64,000 nt of DNA from Dryomyza anilis. Lineage: Eukaryota > Arthropoda > Insecta > Diptera > Dryomyzidae. Position numbers and translations under genes: made by a program. Of the stretch, positions 10,441-22,205 are shown piece by piece. Where the stretch lies: NCBI GenBank assembly GCA_951804985.1, contig OX638131.1, positions 38,657,544 through 38,721,543 on the forward strand, written 5' to 3'. Under the pieces are notes generated by a model. It was not told where the DNA came from and searched no databases. It saw only the letters and a program-made list of their open reading frames with translations. The stretch's first letter is position 1; every line of letters starts with the position of its first letter.

Positions 10441-10769
10441 TAATAAAATAACACAAATCAACAGTTCGTGAGCCCTCTCAGTATTCATGAAATTCAAATA
10501 ATCTCAAAGTCTTAAAAAGTAGGGAAAGGACAAGAATGCCTGCATTTAATAGGCAAAATTAGTCGTCAGATTTTTTTTTTTTTTTGACAAATAAAGACTT
10601 CAGTGGAAGTCCGGGTAAGTACAAAAATAAATTTCGCGAAAAGTGTTTTCACTCATCCCATTCTTCCATTTATAAATGATTATTTCTTGCAGAAATCGGT
10701 GTTTTACATACCCTAATTCTTTAGTCATAGATATTTGGAGTTAGAAGTATTTTTTTATATGGTACATAA
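10441..10769. other. AT-rich spacer with a 15-base T run
   Basis: The only notable item is the T run at about 10571-10585, possibly the tail of a minus-strand retroposed fragment. Nothing else is recognised. Confidence 0.35.
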
Positions 10770-11018
10770 CATTTTATTACTTACTTCTCTCCTGCTGACT
10801 TACGCACAGTCTACACTACCTATATTCGTCCGAAGATGGAATATAATTCGCACATTTGGGCAGGGGCTTCAAGATCCTCCTTGGAGTTCCTCGACAGATA
10901 TCGGCAAGTTCAAAACAAACATCCACCGATACTACTCGATCTTTCCTCCCTCCCAATAACCTATAATCGTTTCATTCGATCAACACTGTGCATTGCAGGA
11001 ATAGGCGGCATCCCCTGA
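10770..11018 (+). pseudogene. Fragment of a jockey-like non-LTR retrotransposon polymerase
   Basis: An 82-codon open stretch, following a stop at 10767, reads HFITYFSPADLRTVYTTYI, RPKMEYNSHIWAGASRSSLE, FLDR... and ends in a stop at 11016-11018. The block YFxPxxLxxxYxxYIRPxxEYxxxxW is the conserved region just after the reverse-transcriptase fingers/palm in jockey-clade and related LINEs, ahead of LDRxQxxA. Here the LDR motif is followed by an unusual YRQVQNKHPP stretch and the homology fades. The catalytic palm, endonuclease and 5' parts are absent. An A run at 11036-11043 follows soon after. It is a 5'-truncated, decayed copy. Confidence 0.8.
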
Positions 11019-12259
11019 GCGTTGTTTAATATGTAAAAAAAAAAGTCTCGACATTATAATTACAACAACTTTTTGATAGTGGAATGTGAAAAATTTACGT
11101 ATCAAGGATTAATACTGATATCTACATTATATGTGTTTATAAATACTAAGTTTCTCTATCATTTTGCATCATTATTTCCATCATATGTCTACCTCTTCCC
11201 ACTTATATGAAACCACCTGTATTGCCTACCATACTCTACCGCTGCCTGCCATTTCCTTATCAATATATCTTTCGCGCTATACACAGAAATAGAAAGATTT
11301 TGTCCACATTCCCTTGGTATACCTTTTAACTTTCTAAAAATATGATTTCCATAGTTGTCAACTGGCTGCTTTGCCCGCCCGTCAGACTGCCTTTTTTCTC
11401 CCTAGAATGTTGTCTATAGCATGTGCTGGGAGAAGGTTTACAGGTTCACGCCATCATATTTAAATTTAAATAGTAATGCGAGTATTGACAAAATCCAAAC
11501 AGTTTGCGATGCTAATCTCATTCTTGATATCGACTCGAGATCTCTAATTTTCGCGTAACCTTTAAAGTTTTCAAAAATCAGTATGGTACCAAATGAAATA
11601 ATTAAAATGAGGCATTACAGTCTCTGGAGTATTTATATATTATTTGTTGTGTTATTAAAATTATATATATAGTTAGTATAAAAATGCTTTACCTTTAACT
11701 ATTGTATTTTAAAACTATTTTTTTATAATATACATATAGAATTTATAGTTATTTACTAAAGGCTTTTAAATTGCAATGGTTGCAATATGTTTTAGCAATA
11801 ATCTAACGTTTTGGCAGTATTATTTACACATGCGCAAAAAAATGCCCTAAATTCGTGAAAAACGCATTTACAAAAACCACATAGTATGAATATATTTTAG
11901 TTTTATTTATTTTAGTTTTATTTATTTTAGTTATATTTATTTTAGTTTTCTGACAATGTTAGTTTTTTGTGAGTGAGCTTTGATTTGGGCACAATTGAGT
12001 GATGGAAACAAATAAAAATGCAATTTAGTTTCTATTTTAAACAATTTTTGTTGGATTTTAATCTATAACAACTACAAATTTTATTATTTCGGTGATAAAA
12101 GAGATAAATATACATTTTTAGGTATCATTTTAAAGAAATTTGTTTTTAATGTTTGTGACATTTGTGTAACGTGGTTGTTGCAATAGAGAAATATGATAAA
12201 ATCAATCATATAATACTCTCGAAAACATCGTTCATTTTGATAAATAAAAATTTACAAAC
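11019..12259. other. AT-rich spacer with a short 15-bp repeat
   Basis: Three to four copies of TTTTATTTATTTTAG lie at about 11895-11945. ACACAGAAATAG at about 11280 resembles an isolated MITE end but no partner is visible. No coding signal was found. Confidence 0.5.
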
Positions 12260-13745
12260 GAATATATTGTACTCATTTTATAATAATGATATTAATACTA
12301 TAAATTGTTATTTTGTATTTGAAATCATCAAATAGTATTTTAAATGTTTGCCATAACCATTAAATATGCTTAGTACAAATTAAAATCTGAACATGATTTT
12401 TGAAATTTTTTTATAAATGGCACAATTATTTTGATAAATAGTTCAATATTATGTTAGTAAACTATAGTGTCATAATATACTGTCCACATAATAGCCATAA
12501 TCAAATCATTATATTTGCCACAATCATATCATTATAATTTCCACTATCATAACATTATTTTTGCCATAATCACATCATAAACATGTCTATTGTTTGAGTG
12601 TGATTGGCGCAGTTAATGTTTTTGTTAAACTGAACACAATATTGATTTCTGACGACTCTATTTTAGCAGCATTCAGTTATAGCAACCAAATTACATTTTT
12701 CTAGAATTGTAATCTACTCAAAGTGATAAATCTCATATTTTGAAGATGTTTTTAAAAACTTAACCATATTTCATATATACAAAACTAAATAGAAATGTTT
12801 AACTGTATATTTAAATAATAATTTATGAATATATTGTATTATATTATGGTTCATCAATCCAAAATTCAAAAGAATTCACTCTTAATTGTTATATTGTATT
12901 TGTAATCATCAAATTGTGTTTTAAGTGTTTGCCCCAATCATTAAATATGCTTAGTACAAATTAAAATCTGCACATGGTTTTAGAAATCTTTGTATGAATG
13001 GCACAATAATTTTGATAAATAGTTCAATATTATGTCAATCAACTGTAGTCTCATAATAGACTTTCCATATGATAGCCACAATCATAACATTATTGTTGCC
13101 ATAATCACATCATAAACATGTATATTGTTTGAGTGTGATTGGGGCAGTTAATATTTTTGTTAAACTGAACACAATATTGATTTCTGACGACTCCATTTTA
13201 GCAGCATTCAGTTATAGCAACCAAATTACCTTTTTTTTCTAGAATTGTATTTTACTCAAAGTGATAAATCTCATATTTTGGAGATGTTTTTAAAAACTTA
13301 ACCATATTTTATATATACAAAACTAAATTGAAATGTTTAACAGTATATTTAAATAATAATTGATGTATATATTGAATTATATTATGGCTCCACAATTCAA
13401 AATTTAAAATAAAATCACTTTTAATTGTTATTTTGTATTTGAAATCATCAAATTGTATTTTAAGTGTTTGCCACAACCATTAAAAATGCTTAGTACAAAT
13501 TAAAATCTGCACATGGTTTTAGAAATCTTTGTATGAATGGCACAATTATTTTTATAAATAGTTCAATATTATGTCAATCAACTGTAGTCTCATAATAGAC
13601 TTTCCATATGATAACCACAATCATATCATTATATTTGCCACAATCATATTATTATATTATGTTTTAAAAACTTAACCATATTTTAAATCTACAAATAATA
13701 ATTGTAGTATATATTGAATATTATTATGGCTCATCTATTCAAAAT
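12260..13745. repeat. Three-unit tandem array, period about 540-580 bp
   Basis: The anchor ATGCTTAGTACAAATTAAAATCTG occurs at about 12366, 12947 and 13486. Between anchors the units share TTGATAAATAGTTCAATATTATGT, a run of CCACAATCATATCATTATA sub-repeats, TGTTTGAGTGTGATTGG(C/G)GCAGTTAAT, TTCTGACGACTC(T/C)ATTTTAGCAGCATTCAG and ATAAATCTCATATTTTG(A/G)A. The third unit has lost most of its middle. The identity between units 1 and 2 is high, so amplification is fairly recent. I see no coding capacity and no terminal repeats. Confidence 0.85.
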
Positions 13746-15261
13746 TCCGTCTTCGTTTAAACCAAACAATCTACTTAAGTAAACTGCAAAAGCACTATGC
13801 ACTACATCTTGAATAGTTTTACTGGCATTTGCATTTTCTATGCAAAATATTATTGCAACCTAAGAAAACACAAGCTGAAAAATCCGTTTTAATTTCAGCG
13901 CAATATTCAGATAGTCAAGTCGGCCTTTGATGCTGTCCTGCTGACTTTGAACCCAGCAGTTGCTGACTTTGAGCCAATTTAACTGTTGGCAGCCAGCAAA
14001 GGAAGGCAGGCAGGAAGCAACAGAAAAGTGAAAAAATAAATTATAAAACTATGCAAGTCAAATATGATAATAAAGAAAATGTCGAAGAATATGAACCTGT
14101 AGTCCTTACAAAATAAGAATTTATAGAGGTGGAGATAGAGAAGGGCTCCGCCGCGTTCAGTAATCAGATTACGCTTTGATTGCAATTTCATTTCTATTTA
14201 AACTGCCTGAATAGTAATTTTTCGCGTTTGTATGCACAGCAAATTTACTTTGCTTTAATGAAAAACTTTCATCATCATCATGCTGACTAAAGCATCAATG
14301 CTTTTTGATCCTTTTCACTCAAAGGATAATCATTAATTTTTCAATCGTTTTCTTTACTGTACAATAATTTTCATTTTTATATAATTTTTTATTTTATTTG
14401 AAACTCTACTTGTTGTGGCGCAAATTTACTTTCTTTGTTGTTGTTCTATGCTACGACATTCATCGTCGTCATTTTGCCACACCCACTTTTTTTTTTTTTT
14501 GATTTTTGCGGCCTCATGATTTATGTGCCGTTTTTACGTTTAACTGCAACACTGATTTCTTTGCAGTGCGCTGTGCATACTTTTTATGTCTTCCCAACGG
14601 CAATTGTTTCGACTTTTCCCCCTTTCATGCCCGTGCTGCTTTTGTTAACATTTCTTATCGCGCCCGACATTTACGTCTTCTAGCTACCTTATTTCCGGTC
14701 GCGGCGCTTGCATTGATTTTCCGCTTTCCGTTTTCGTTGTAAGCAGAACGTTGTAAGCAGAACGAAAAATGGAAAATATTGAAACATATAAATAATGCAG
14801 TCCTTCTGGGTGGTGGTGGGGGCGTACACAAGTGTTACCGTCTTCATTTTAGTTGTCGTTTTTGTGCTTTTGAAATTTAATCCTGGCACTTTGTGGCGGC
14901 AGGATTTTACTTGCTGGACTTGTTAATGGAATTTATGAATTTTTCATTATTACTCTTTATTTATATCGGCGGGGGAGGCGTTGTTTTTTTTTTTGTTGTT
15001 GCTTGCTTTTGAGACTAATAAATATTTCAATGTCCTTTTTTGATATTTCCTAAGTAGCTGATTAACGAGTGTTTTGAAAATTTGAAAGGCTTTTGAGATT
15101 TAGTAATTTTGTGTTTAAAGGTAATGGGTTTTGAGTTACTTTAAGTTTTAATGGAGATTTTACACAACGAAGTCCAGTGCATACCATTCAAAGTTTTTGT
15201 ATTAATATTATTGGATTTGCAAAACTGATTCAAAGGCGTATTTTCTTTGTTTACCCCAAAA
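13746..15261. other. Mixed region with a GC-richer island at 14400-14920
   Basis: GCTGACTTTGA is duplicated near 13940 and 13962. The island contains CATCGTCGTC, CCCGACATTTACG and GGTGGTGGTGGGGGCG words and a 15-bp direct duplication GTTGTAAGCAGAACG at about 14739-14768. Open frames of up to 82 codons exist but are leucine/phenylalanine-rich without motifs. No gene is called. Confidence 0.4.
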
Positions 15262-15796
15262 TGTTGGTAAAAAAATTAAAAAAAATATGATCCGAAAAAA
15301 AATGTCGGACAAAAAAAATTGTTCCGAAAAAAAAAATTCGGACAAAAAAAAATCGGAAACAAAATTTGTTGAAAAAAAATGTTTTCGATAAATTCGATAA
15401 AAACATTTTTTTTTACTAATTTATGCATGTCGAGCAAGCATTATATAAGAAATAACATACAAGAACTACTTGAAAACTGAAATGTACGACAAAAAATGAA
15501 CGAAAAAAAAAATATTTCATAGAAATTTGGATTAATGAATAGCGTTCTTCAATATGAAGAACATATATGTTGTATTTTATATTTTGGTTCATTAATATGA
15601 TGAAACGTATTCATCACATACAGTCCATCATATTGAAGAACACTTTTTCGACAGTTACCAAGCGTTCGTCATATTTATGATAGCATTCATAACATTGATG
15701 GCGTTAATCATTAATATTATGAATGTTTCTTCAATACAATGAATAATGGTTTGAAGAACGGATTTCATCAATATGATGTACATTATTTTTTCTGTG
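15262..15796. mobile_element. MITE family A, copy 2 (right half only)
   Basis: The sequence from GAACATATATGTTGTATTTTATATTTTGG to the end TTTTTTCTGTG is colinear with 4770-4995, including GACAGTTACCAAGCGTTC and CATAACATTGATGGCGTTA. TA follows the end at 15797-15798. The A-rich middle is present (GAAAAAAAA with TCGGAC and TTCGATAAA variants), but the left arm with the CACAG start is missing, so the copy is truncated or internally deleted. Confidence 0.8.
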
Positions 15797-15799
15797 TAT

Positions 15800-16734
15800 G
15801 GAATGTTCAATCACTTGATTTGTTTATTTAAACCATTTGTAACATTGGTAAAAATTTAACTTTTGTCCTATCGAGTGCAATCTTTAATACCTTTATTTTA
15901 CCGCACCCTTTGTGCCATCTATATCCATTGACATCCATCTTTCTCTGCCTCTGATTGTTCGATTTTTCCCATAACAACCTCATGCATAATTAAATACGAA
16001 TTTTCCGCACCTTACCACGCCCCATAGTACGCAATTCTCATTCACATTTTCATCTCATTCCCATTCCTATCGCCATCGCCATTCCCATTTCCATCAACAT
16101 CAACCGCCGAACAACAGCAAAAACAGCGCGTAACGACGACAAGCTAATAAATCAACTACAAAGCGTAATGAATAAATGATAAGCATGAAAAATGGAAACA
16201 TTTTCCCCGATAACACACGGCAAAGCAATAAATTTGCAGCAACAAAAACAACAACTACAATAACCATCACCTCCTTCCTTGTTATCCAAACCCCTGGCCC
16301 CATTGAATAACCATCGATAGTTGTTTTGTATAACACACAAAATTAAAGCCTTCTTTGGGGGCTGGTTAGTGGCGGCGATATATTCCATGGGTAGTGACGT
16401 GTTTTCCGAATTGGTTGGTTGTGTTTTTTTGCGCTTCAATTAAATTTAATAGGTTTTTGAAGGGTCATAAATCGTCATCGTGCAACTGCAACTGATATGC
16501 AACAAGAACAACGGCAGCAACAGCAGCAGCATCATCAACAGCCACAGCAACAGCAGCTGATAAGCAACTGCAACGAATTGCACCAATGATCGATTGATTA
16601 ATGGGTTAAACAAACAAACAGCAGTCACCGACAGCGACAGCAATAATTGGTGCACTACATCAGGGTCGAGGTGTTGACGACATCAAATTTAAGATGCTAA
16701 AAAATTGTGTCATGGAAAATTGTAAATTTATCTG
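15800..16734. other. Single-copy region with CATTCC and CAG-type simple repeats
   Basis: Imperfect hexamer runs such as CATTCCCATTCC and ATCGCCATCGCC lie at about 16040-16105; CAGCAACAGCAGCAGC lies near 16515. Minus-strand open frames of up to 95 codons cross it but show no motif. Together with base composition near 16000-16660, this is a candidate enhancer or exon-bearing island, unproven. Confidence 0.35.
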
Positions 16735-18870
16735 GAGATGTATCTGTAGATGTATCTGTAGATGTATCTGTAGATGTATCTGTATATGTAGTTGTAAAGG
16801 TTGAGATACAGATACCTAATAATTGACCTGTATATTTATCTGTAGTTTTATCTATTACTGAAACTGTAGATGTATTTTTGGATGTATCTCTAGAGGAATT
16901 TGTAGATGTGAATGCAAATTTATCTGTAAATGTATCTTTTTAATGTATCTGTCTTTTTTATGTTCCTATCGAGCTATCTTTTGATTTATCTGATTCTCTA
17001 TTTGCTGTATCTTTTTGATGTAGGTATATCTATATTTTTGAAGAATATGCATCTGAAGATGTATCTATTGATGTATCTGTAGTTGTATCTGAAGATACAT
17101 CTGTATCTGTAGATTTATCTGCAGATTTATCTGTATGTGTATCTGTAGATGTATCTGTAGATATATCTCTTGATATATCCATAAACGTATAAGCTATGGA
17201 AAAATTTGTAGATGAATATGGAGGAATATATGTTGTTGGATTTTTATATGCATCTGTAGATGTATCGGTAAATTTATTTGTATGTAAATGTATCTTTTTG
17301 ATGTGTCTGTCTTTTTAATGTTCCTGGAGATGTATCTTTTGATGTATCTGAACGTCTATTTGATGTATTTTTTTTGATGTATCTGTACAAGTATATTTTA
17401 TTGTATCTGTAGATGTATCTTTTGATGTATCTTTTGATGTATCTTTTGATGTATCTTTTGATGTATCTGCAGAGGTATCTTTAAATGTATCTGTAGTTGT
17501 ATCAGTAAATGATTCATTTGATTTATATATAGATGAAGCTGTAGATGTATCTGAAGTTGTTTCTGTAAATATATCTATAGATATTTCTGTATAGGTATCT
17601 GTATATTTTTCTGTAAATGTATCTATATATGTATCTTTTGATGTATCTGTAAATGTATTTGTAGATATTTCTTTTGATGTATACAGATACATTGATGCGA
17701 TGTAGATGTATCTGTATCTGTAGATGTATTTGTAGATGTATCTGTAAATGTATCTGTAGATAAATCTGTAGATATATCTGTAGATGTATCTGTAGATGTA
17801 TCTGTAGATGTATCTGTAGATGTATATGTAGATGTATCTGTAGATGTATCTGTAGATGTATATGTAGATGTATCTGTAGATGTATCTGTAGATGTATCTG
17901 TAGATGTATGTGTAAATGTATCTGTAGATGTATTTGTAGATGTATCTGTAAATGTATCTGTAGATAAATCTGTAGATGTATCTGTAGATGTATCTGTAGA
18001 TGTATCTGTAGATGTATCTGTAGATGTATCTGTAGATGTATCTGTGATGTATATGTAGATGTACCTGTAGATGTATCTGTAGATGTATCTGTGGATGTAT
18101 CTGTAAATGTATCTGTAGATGTATCTGTAGATGTATCGGTGTGTATCTGTAGATGTATCTGTAGATGTATCTGTAGATGTATATGTAGATGTATCTGTAT
18201 CTGTAGATGTATATGTAGATGTATCTGTAGATGTATCTGTAGATGTATCTGTAGATGTATCTGTAGATGTATCTGTAGATGTATCTGTAGATGTATATGT
18301 AGATGTACCTGTAGATGTATCTGTAGATGTATCTGTGGATGTATGTGTAAATGTATCTGTAGATGTATTTGTAGATGTATCTGTAAATGTATATGTAGAT
18401 AAATCTGTAGATGTATCTGTAGATGTATCTGTAGATGTATCTGTAGATGTATCTGTAGATGTATCTGTAGATGTATATGTAGATGTATCTGTGGATGTAT
18501 CTGTAAATGTATCTGTAGATGTATCTGTAGATGTATCTGTAGATGTATCGGTGTGTATCTGTAGATTTATTTGTAGATGTATCTATAGGTGTATCTGTAG
18601 ATATATCTGTAGATGTAGATGTATCTGTAGATGTATCTGTAGATGTATCTGTAGATGTATCTGTAGATGTATCTGTAGATGTATAGATGTATCTGTAGAT
18701 GTATCTGTAGATGTGTCTGTAGATGTATCTGAAGACGAAACTGTAGATGTATCTGTAGATGTATATGAAGATGGACCTTAATATGTATCTGTAGATGTAT
18801 CGGCAAATGTATTTGTAGATGTATCGGTAAAATTATCTGTAAATGAAGTTGTAATCATTTCTGTTGACTT
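16735..18870. repeat. 12-bp minisatellite, unit GATGTATCTGTA, about 2.1 kb
   Basis: About 90 near-perfect units fill 17700-18780, flanked by diverged units to both sides (16735-17700 and 18780-18870). Variants (TATATGTA, TAAATCTG, TATTTGTA, GGATGTAT) recur in blocks: GATAAATC near 17759, 17963 and 18398, and GATGTATCGGTGTG at 18130 and 18542, indicating larger segments were copied as a block of about 410-435 bp. Since 12 is a multiple of three, frames stay open: DVSV and CICR on the plus strand and YRYI, TDTS and QIHL on the minus. These open frames are an arithmetic effect and not gene evidence. Confidence 0.95.
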
Positions 18871-20590
18871 CTCTGTGAATTCATCTGTGGATATAGCTCT
18901 ACACCTCACACATATTTTTTAAAAATCTCTCAATCTTTATCTGCATTTTTTAAATTATCTATTCCATAAAAGTATCTAAATTTCTACATATAACTCATGC
19001 TACTTTTGTATCTGCAACATGTCTCTTATTAAACATATCTATGTCAATGAACAATTAAAATGCAACATCATGTGTTGGAAAATTCAATATAAATCTAAAT
19101 TGTGGGGATCATGGCATCAAGCCAGCCGTCGTCTGCAATCACCCCGTTTTTAAATGATTTTTCAATTTCACCGCCATGTGGCCTGTGCGCTTTCGACCAA
19201 GCTGTTAATTTATTTATTGAATTTTAAATTTTATTTATTATATTTTAGGGTACTCTAATGTGTGGCAAATGCAATTTATATTGAAAAAATCAAATCATTC
19301 CGAAATTAAAATCGACACCGGGTGCTCACAGGGTTAAACAAATGCCACTCAAGGTCTTAAGATGAAAATTTTAAATTTATATTTTTTGAGGGTACTATGC
19401 ATGATAATTGGGAAATTGTTGTTTTTTTGTGTATTTCAAATATAGATACTTTTTGAAAAAGTTAGTATTTGTTATACATTTTAGTATTCTTAAATATTTC
19501 CAAAAATATTTGCACATCTATTACTGAATTTCTTTGGTCAATTCAAGCATTTGTCAACCATTTAAATAATTGTCTCTCAATGACGTCTATTAGTCTCTGT
19601 CTTTGGGTCTTGCCAAACACTCTTGCCGCACTCTACTCCACTTTCACTGGAGTGACTCAATGTGTTCCCGTTTGTAATATTTGTTGTCTCTGTTGAAGCG
19701 TAACAGATGTCGCCACAAACGATTTGTTTTGGAGTTGACTTTGCTGCAAATATTGCCAAACAAATGGCAATGTCTGTGACGCCATGTTGCAATAAATGAC
19801 AGCACAGACAGACGGACAAACACAATGGAAACACAAACGGAAACAACATAGAATATTATTTACAATAGTTACAGAGCACATTTGTCAAGCCGCACACAGA
19901 TGCTCTGCCAAATGATCCTGTATTATCTAAAAAAAATCAATTTTTGGATAAAATTTACATTCAATTTTTGCAACAAATATCAATCGCAAACAATATGTTC
20001 TATGCACAGTAAATTTAATTAAGTTTGTTATGCAGTGCAGTTTTTTTTAAATCAGTTTTTCCTTTCAACAAAAAAAAAAATAACGCATCATAAATCCGAA
20101 ACAATATGGCAGCGAAATAACCAACTGTCGACATTCTAGTTGAAAAAAATAAATATATATATTGCAGAAAAAATGCTAAACTAATGATATTTCGAAATTG
20201 AAGAAGAAAAATTGTATGTCTGCCGGTGGTGAAGTGAAAATTCATGTTTTATGCCGCTGTTGCCTGTGGCTACATTTGCAAGAAATTGTAGCCAAATGGA
20301 AATGGAAGGGCATATCAACAAAAAAAAACAAATTCAACATCGTCTGCTATACTCTGTTCGAATTATAGGCTCTGACGAAAAGAAGTAATACACAGAAAAT
20401 AATCTATTTGTAAAGTATATATAGAAGTACGAATCAATCAACAGAAATGTACGCTGACACGGTAGACATGGTCATGAACTGACACAATTTTACGTTCATG
20501 GGTAACTCTGAGGGTAACGTCGTATAGAAAACATTTTATATCCCTACGGGATAAATTATAAATCGATTTTAAGTCTATCCTGTTTTATGA
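18871..20590. other. Single-copy region with a GC-richer island at 19540-19900
   Basis: It includes a moderately GC stretch at 19080-19340 (GCCAGCCGTCGTCTGC, CACCCCG) and another at 19540-19900 with CTCTGTCTTTGGG and GACGGACAAACAC. TACACAGAAAATAATC at about 20389 is an isolated MITE-like end followed by unrelated DNA. There is no gene-like signal. Confidence 0.4.
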
Positions 20591-20596
20591 AACCAG

Positions 20597-20810
20597 ACCC
20601 ATAAAACAATTTACCTATTTCAAGTAAAAATGGGAATAAGTTAGCTCCATAGAATATATTTCTTTAATTCAAGCCCATTTTTCTTGTAATCAAAGAAAAA
20701 TTTCTTTAAATCAACGATATTTTTCTTCAAATAAAATAAATTTGTGTTTCCGTGAACGAATAATTTTCTATGGAGCCATTTTACATTAATTGGATAAATT
20801 TTTGTTTCAG
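20597..20810. mobile_element. MITE family E, copy 1 (fold-back)
   Basis: The left end ACCCATAAAACAATTTACCTATTTC pairs imperfectly with the reverse complement of the right end (CTGAAACAAAAATTTATCCAATTA). Pairing continues inside: TAAAAATGG...AGCTCCATAGAA near the left against TTCTATGGAGCCATTTTA near the right. A second copy lies at 38202-38380 with the same TAGCTCCATAGAATATATTTCTTTAA-type core. It is non-coding. The target duplication is unclear. Confidence 0.65.
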
Positions 20811-21094
20811 TTCAACTGATAATTTACATCTCACTGATACCTTTAGACCTAATACTGAACTTATATTCAATTGGAGCATTTGATTCCGTTGGAAATTCTC
20901 CTATTAGAGACCAGTTCAATGATTATTCAAAAAGTAACTAACAGATGTTAATTCTCTTCATTGGCAAATATAGACAGGTCTAATGATATCTATGAGGTGT
21001 CACTTTTTGCCTTTTTATGACAACGTCGTGTTAAAGTTAACGATTTCGTTTAATATAAACGTGACAGAACTAGGACCTATTTATAATATTCTCC

Positions 21095-21180
21095 GTGGGG
21101 ATATTTGCTGTTTACAGTCGCGGGTTTCAAACCCGGGAACTTTTGGCTTGCAGTCCAGCGCACTAATCCATTTTTGTTGG
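21095..21180 (-). mobile_element. SINE head fragment (tRNA-like), minus strand
   Basis: On the minus strand, GGATTAGTGCGCTGGACTGC..AAGCC..AAAAGTTCCC then GGGTTTGAAACCCGCGACTGT aligns with the tRNA-like head of the other SINEs (GGTTAGTGCG(T/C)TGGACTG(T/C)..AGCCGAAAGTTCCC). The B box is altered, TTTGAAA in place of TTCGAAT, and the A-box side and the body are missing. It is too incomplete to be a functional tRNA gene. Confidence 0.65.
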
Positions 21181-21329
21181 CTTTGATATCATAAAATTCT
21201 GTCATATCTCGTAACATTTTTGTTGTTATATCGAAATGAATGACATAATGGTGAGTTTTGATCAGCAAATAAGAACTTTTCCATTTGAATATAATTTTTT
21301 TAATTATTTTAAGTTCAATTATAGTAATT

Positions 21330-21382
21330 ATAGTAAGTTCATGAACCAATCTATGGAAGAGATTGGTTCATGAACTTACTAT
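21330..21382. repeat. Perfect 22-bp stem hairpin with 9-base loop
   Basis: Bases 21330-21351 are the exact reverse complement of 21361-21382, separated by the loop TATGGAAGA. The arm contains AGTAAGTTCATGAACCAATC. The perfect arms stand out in otherwise unstructured DNA. It may be a recent small inverted duplication or a cruciform-forming site. It is shorter than a typical miRNA precursor, and perfect pairing is unusual for one. Confidence 0.9.
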
Positions 21383-21849
21383 TTACATTAACAGAATAAA
21401 ATTTATATTAAAACAGCACGATAATGGACTCGCTGAAAATTATTTGGGCATAGTGGGAAACGTTTTTACCAAAATACTATTTTAGTCTTTTTCCTTCTTA
21501 TATATTTTTTTTATAACAGCGTCAAATATATGAAGGTTAAAAAAACATTGTAATAAAAATAGTGATGTTAAGAAAAATGGTGCATTCAATTCCTAGTCAG
21601 AATATTCTGAGTAGAAATGAACACAGGTGCAGTAGCTGGTCGTCAAGGTCTCACATTTCAAGTATACAGTATAGCAGTTCACTCAATTTTAAAAGTTAAA
21701 ATTTAAATTCTTCGGAATTTCATTCAGGCAAATTGTACAAATTTCTTCTGCTGATTAAGCTGACAAATCTTTACTGCTGTTTTTTATTTTTGCTCTTATT
21801 AAAAGTTCGCTTCTCGGCATTTTACATTTCATTGGTTTGTGGCCAAGAT

Positions 21850-22205
21850 TTCAGTCCTTTCTTGGCTAAACCATTAAGGTAATTCATATAACACAATATA
21901 TTCACTAGAATTACAAGAAACATTGCATAAATTACGTTTCCCACATTACCCCAGAAAGTGTTTCCCACTTTACCACAATATCGTAATTTGAACATAACTT
22001 AGCACTATCTAAGCAAGGTTCAGTCCTTTATTGGCTAAACCAATAAGGTAATTCATATAACATTAGAATTACAAGAAACATTGCATAAATTACGATTCCC
22101 ACATTACCCTAGAAAGAGTTTCCGACTTTACCTCAATATCGCAATTTGAACATATCGAACAATATCGCAATTTGAACATATCTTAGCACCATTTAAGCAA
22201 GGTTC
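21850..22205. repeat. Tandem duplication, period about 169 bp
   Basis: CAGTCCTTTCTTGGCTAAACC at 21852 and CAGTCCTTTATTGGCTAAACC at 22021 start two copies that continue through AAGGTAATTCATATAACA, TTACAAGAAACATTGCATAAATTACG and CCCACATTACCC. A short extra duplication (ATCGCAATTTGAACATATC) lies near 22138-22183. CCCACATTACCC...CCCACTTTACCCC returns near 22431, suggesting a third remnant. Confidence 0.8.

Noticed and set aside
18131..18781. 216-codon open frame of DVSV repeats
   Set aside because: It is produced by a 12-bp DNA repeat; a period divisible by three keeps frames open automatically, and the opposite strand is equally open.
16735..18870. Microsatellite-type assembly artefact
   Set aside because: Ordered variant units and graded decay at both margins argue for a real array, although its exact length may be misassembled.
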